Shown in pieces: positions 5,660-6,832 of a DNA stretch of 6,832 bases. Numbering within the stretch: position 1 is the first letter of the stretch; every line of letters begins with the position of its first letter. Source of the DNA: Opitutales bacterium (GTDB lineage: Bacteria > Verrucomicrobiota > Verrucomicrobiia > Opitutales > Intestinicryptomonadaceae). The notes beneath the pieces were generated by a model, which was not told where the DNA came from, made no database searches, and saw nothing but the letters and a program-made list of their open reading frames with translations. Made by a program: the position numbers and the translations under genes. The DNA lies in contig JAFXRX010000287.1 in assembly GCA_017526045.1 (NCBI GenBank), forward strand, positions 1-6,832, written 5' to 3'.

Positions 5660-5683
5660 TTTGCGCAAAAAAATATTGCGCAA
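5660..5683. repeat. Two TTGCGCAA palindromes 15 bp apart
   Basis: TTGCGCAA occurs at 5661-5668 and again at 5676-5683, each its own reverse complement, with centres 15 bp apart. The first is embedded in the 10-bp palindrome TTTGCGCAAA. They lie 11-54 bp upstream of the possible lipoprotein starts, where an operator or promoter would be. TTGCGC at 5676-5681 with CATTAT at 5698-5703 is a weak promoter candidate. Confidence 0.5.
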
Positions 5684-5714
5684 ACTTACGCATATGGCAT
5701 TATTCAAAATCGGT

Positions 5715-6832
5715 ATGAAAAAATTTTTTGCATTGTCATTGCTCGCGGGCGCGGCGGCTCTTTCAAGCTCCTGCGGCCTGATTGAGGAATCGATTTCCGA
5801 AAACGCCGGCGCAAACGCCTGGCAATTCGGGCTGGACTTGGCCTTTCTTGAAAGATACGCCGACTGCGTCGTGCTCGGCGAAGGCGAAAGCTTTGTGGCA
5901 ATCTCGCCGAAACTGCAGGCGCGCGTCATGACCTCGACGCTCGACGGCGAAGAGGGATACAGCATGGGCTGGATAAACCGCGGGCTCATCGCCTCAAACT
6001 CGCCCGAAAGCCACATGAATTTGTACGGCGGCGAAGACAGATTTTGGATGGGCCCCGAAGGCACGGAGCATTCGCTCTTCTTTGAAAAAGACGCGCTGTT
6101 TGTGCCCGACAACTGGAAAATCCCGCCGGAAATTTCATCGCAGCCCTGGAAGATGAAAAGCGCAAACCGCCTCCAGGCAGTCTTCGAAAAGGAAATTTCC
6201 ATAACCAACGCGCGCGGCGAAAAATTCGACATGCGCGCCTCGCGCGAAATTTCGTTCATCTCAAAAGAGAACGCGCAAAACATTCTGAAAGTGGAAATCC
6301 CCGAATCGGTTAAAATGGTCGCGTTCCAGTCGGCAAACAAAATCACAAACATCGGCGCCGCCGCCTGGGGCGAAAAGACGGGGTATTTGAACCTCGCGGT
6401 CGTCTCGACTTTCCACGCGAACAAAACCACATTCGCCTTCATCCCCTTCAACCAGGGCGACCCGAAAAATCTCGGCACAATCATAACAGACCTTTACAAC
6501 GAGTCCCCGATTGGCGAGCGGCTTTCGGTGGCGCAGGACTTCGTCAGAATGCGCCTCGACGGCTCCAAGCTTGGCGAAATTTTCATGAACCCCAAACGCT
6601 CGCGCGGCGTCATGGGCTTTTACGACTCCGAAAGAAACCTGCTTACAATCATAACCTACGTCCCGCCCTCGGCGCCGAAAAAATACCTCGTGCCCTACTG
6701 GCGCAGGACAAACGACCTCCTCGGCGGCGACGCGCTTTCGCTCTTCAACAACGGCCCCGCAAACCACGACACTTTCTACGCCGACAAGCTCTTCAAGGCG
6801 ACCACCTATTCCCCCGCCCTCGCGCTCGAGCC
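5715..6832 (+). CDS. Putative lipoprotein, DUF6786-like, cut by the window end
   Basis: The reading frame is open to the right edge, giving 372 complete codons and no stop. Residues 1-20 (MKKFFALSLLAGAAALSSSC) look like a lipoprotein signal peptide: two lysines, a hydrophobic core and Cys20 followed by Gly. The Ser at -3 of the lipobox is atypical, but Leu is at -4. This favours the start at 5715; an in-frame ATG at 5694 adds MALFKIG. The mature protein has aromatic, glycine-rich motifs: ARVMTST (69-75), GYSMGWIN (81-88) and YGGEDRFWMGPEG (104-116). These recall DUF6786 proteins of Bacteroidota and Verrucomicrobiota, as I remember the family; no search was possible. No catalytic role is known to me. 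It is probably attached to a membrane facing the periplasm. Neither start has an SD sequence. Confidence 0.8.
   Translation, partial: MKKFFALSLLAGAAALSSSCGLIEESISENAGANAWQFGLDLAFLERYADCVVLGEGESFVAISPKLQARVMTSTLDGEEGYSMGWINRGLIASNSPESHMNLYGGEDRFWMGPEGTEHSLFFEKDALFVPDNWKIPPEISSQPWKMKSANRLQAVFEKEISITNARGEKFDMRASREISFISKENAQNILKVEIPESVKMVAFQSANKITNIGAAAWGEKTGYLNLAVVSTFHANKTTFAFIPFNQGDPKNLGTIITDLYNESPIGERLSVAQDFVRMRLDGSKLGEIFMNPKRSRGVMGFYDSERNLLTIITYVPPSAPKKYLVPYWRRTNDLLGGDALSLFNNGPANHDTFYADKLFKATTYSPALALE

Noticed and set aside
5579..6484. 301-codon - strand frame opposite the lipoprotein gene
   Set aside because: The + strand frame has a lipoprotein signal peptide and family-like motifs; the - frame ends in the HU terminator and has none.
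1..6832. Search by eye for CRISPR repeats, insertion-sequence ends, tRNA genes, toxin-antitoxin or defence genes
   Set aside because: No regularly spaced direct repeats, transposase motifs, cloverleaf-like sequence or defence-type proteins were seen; the window is a housekeeping region.

Overview
This is an ordinary bacterial chromosomal segment of housekeeping genes. I see no mobile element, CRISPR array, tRNA or rRNA gene, or phage-like module. Coding DNA is fairly GC-rich, while the spacers are full of A-runs followed by T-runs. Most start codons lack a Shine-Dalgarno (SD) sequence. The last gene is a lipoprotein resembling a DUF6786-type family that I associate with Bacteroidota and Verrucomicrobiota. 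I lean towards an uncultured Verrucomicrobiota (Opitutales-like) bacterium; this is inference from style and gene content, not a search.

Layout. Bases 1-474 hold no convincing gene but many small GC-rich hairpins, then an AT-rich leader. The rplM-rpsI operon (ribosomal proteins L13 and S9, + strand) follows and ends in a strong intrinsic terminator. obg (ribosome-assembly GTPase, - strand) converges on it with its own hairpin terminator. obg and miaA (tRNA isopentenyltransferase, + strand) diverge from a 163-bp A/T-tract spacer; the miaA start codon sits at the edge of an 18-bp palindrome. miaA converges on, and overlaps by 4 nt, an unrecognised 152-codon gene on the - strand. Just upstream of that gene, in the same direction, is mdh (malate dehydrogenase), whose terminator lies only a few bases before the unknown gene's start. 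mdh and an HU-type DNA-binding protein gene (+ strand) diverge from a 240-bp spacer with a near-consensus promoter for HU. The HU gene ends in a clear terminator. A lipoprotein gene on the + strand then runs off the right edge.

Function. L13, S9, Obg and MiaA all serve ribosome assembly or decoding, so the left half has a translation theme. Mdh is central carbon metabolism and HU is nucleoid structure. Apart from rplM-rpsI, each gene appears to be its own transcription unit. The points most worth a second look are the leader hairpin at rplM, the structured upstream region, the unknown gene wedged between a terminator and miaA, the repeated palindromes, and the uncharacterised lipoprotein.
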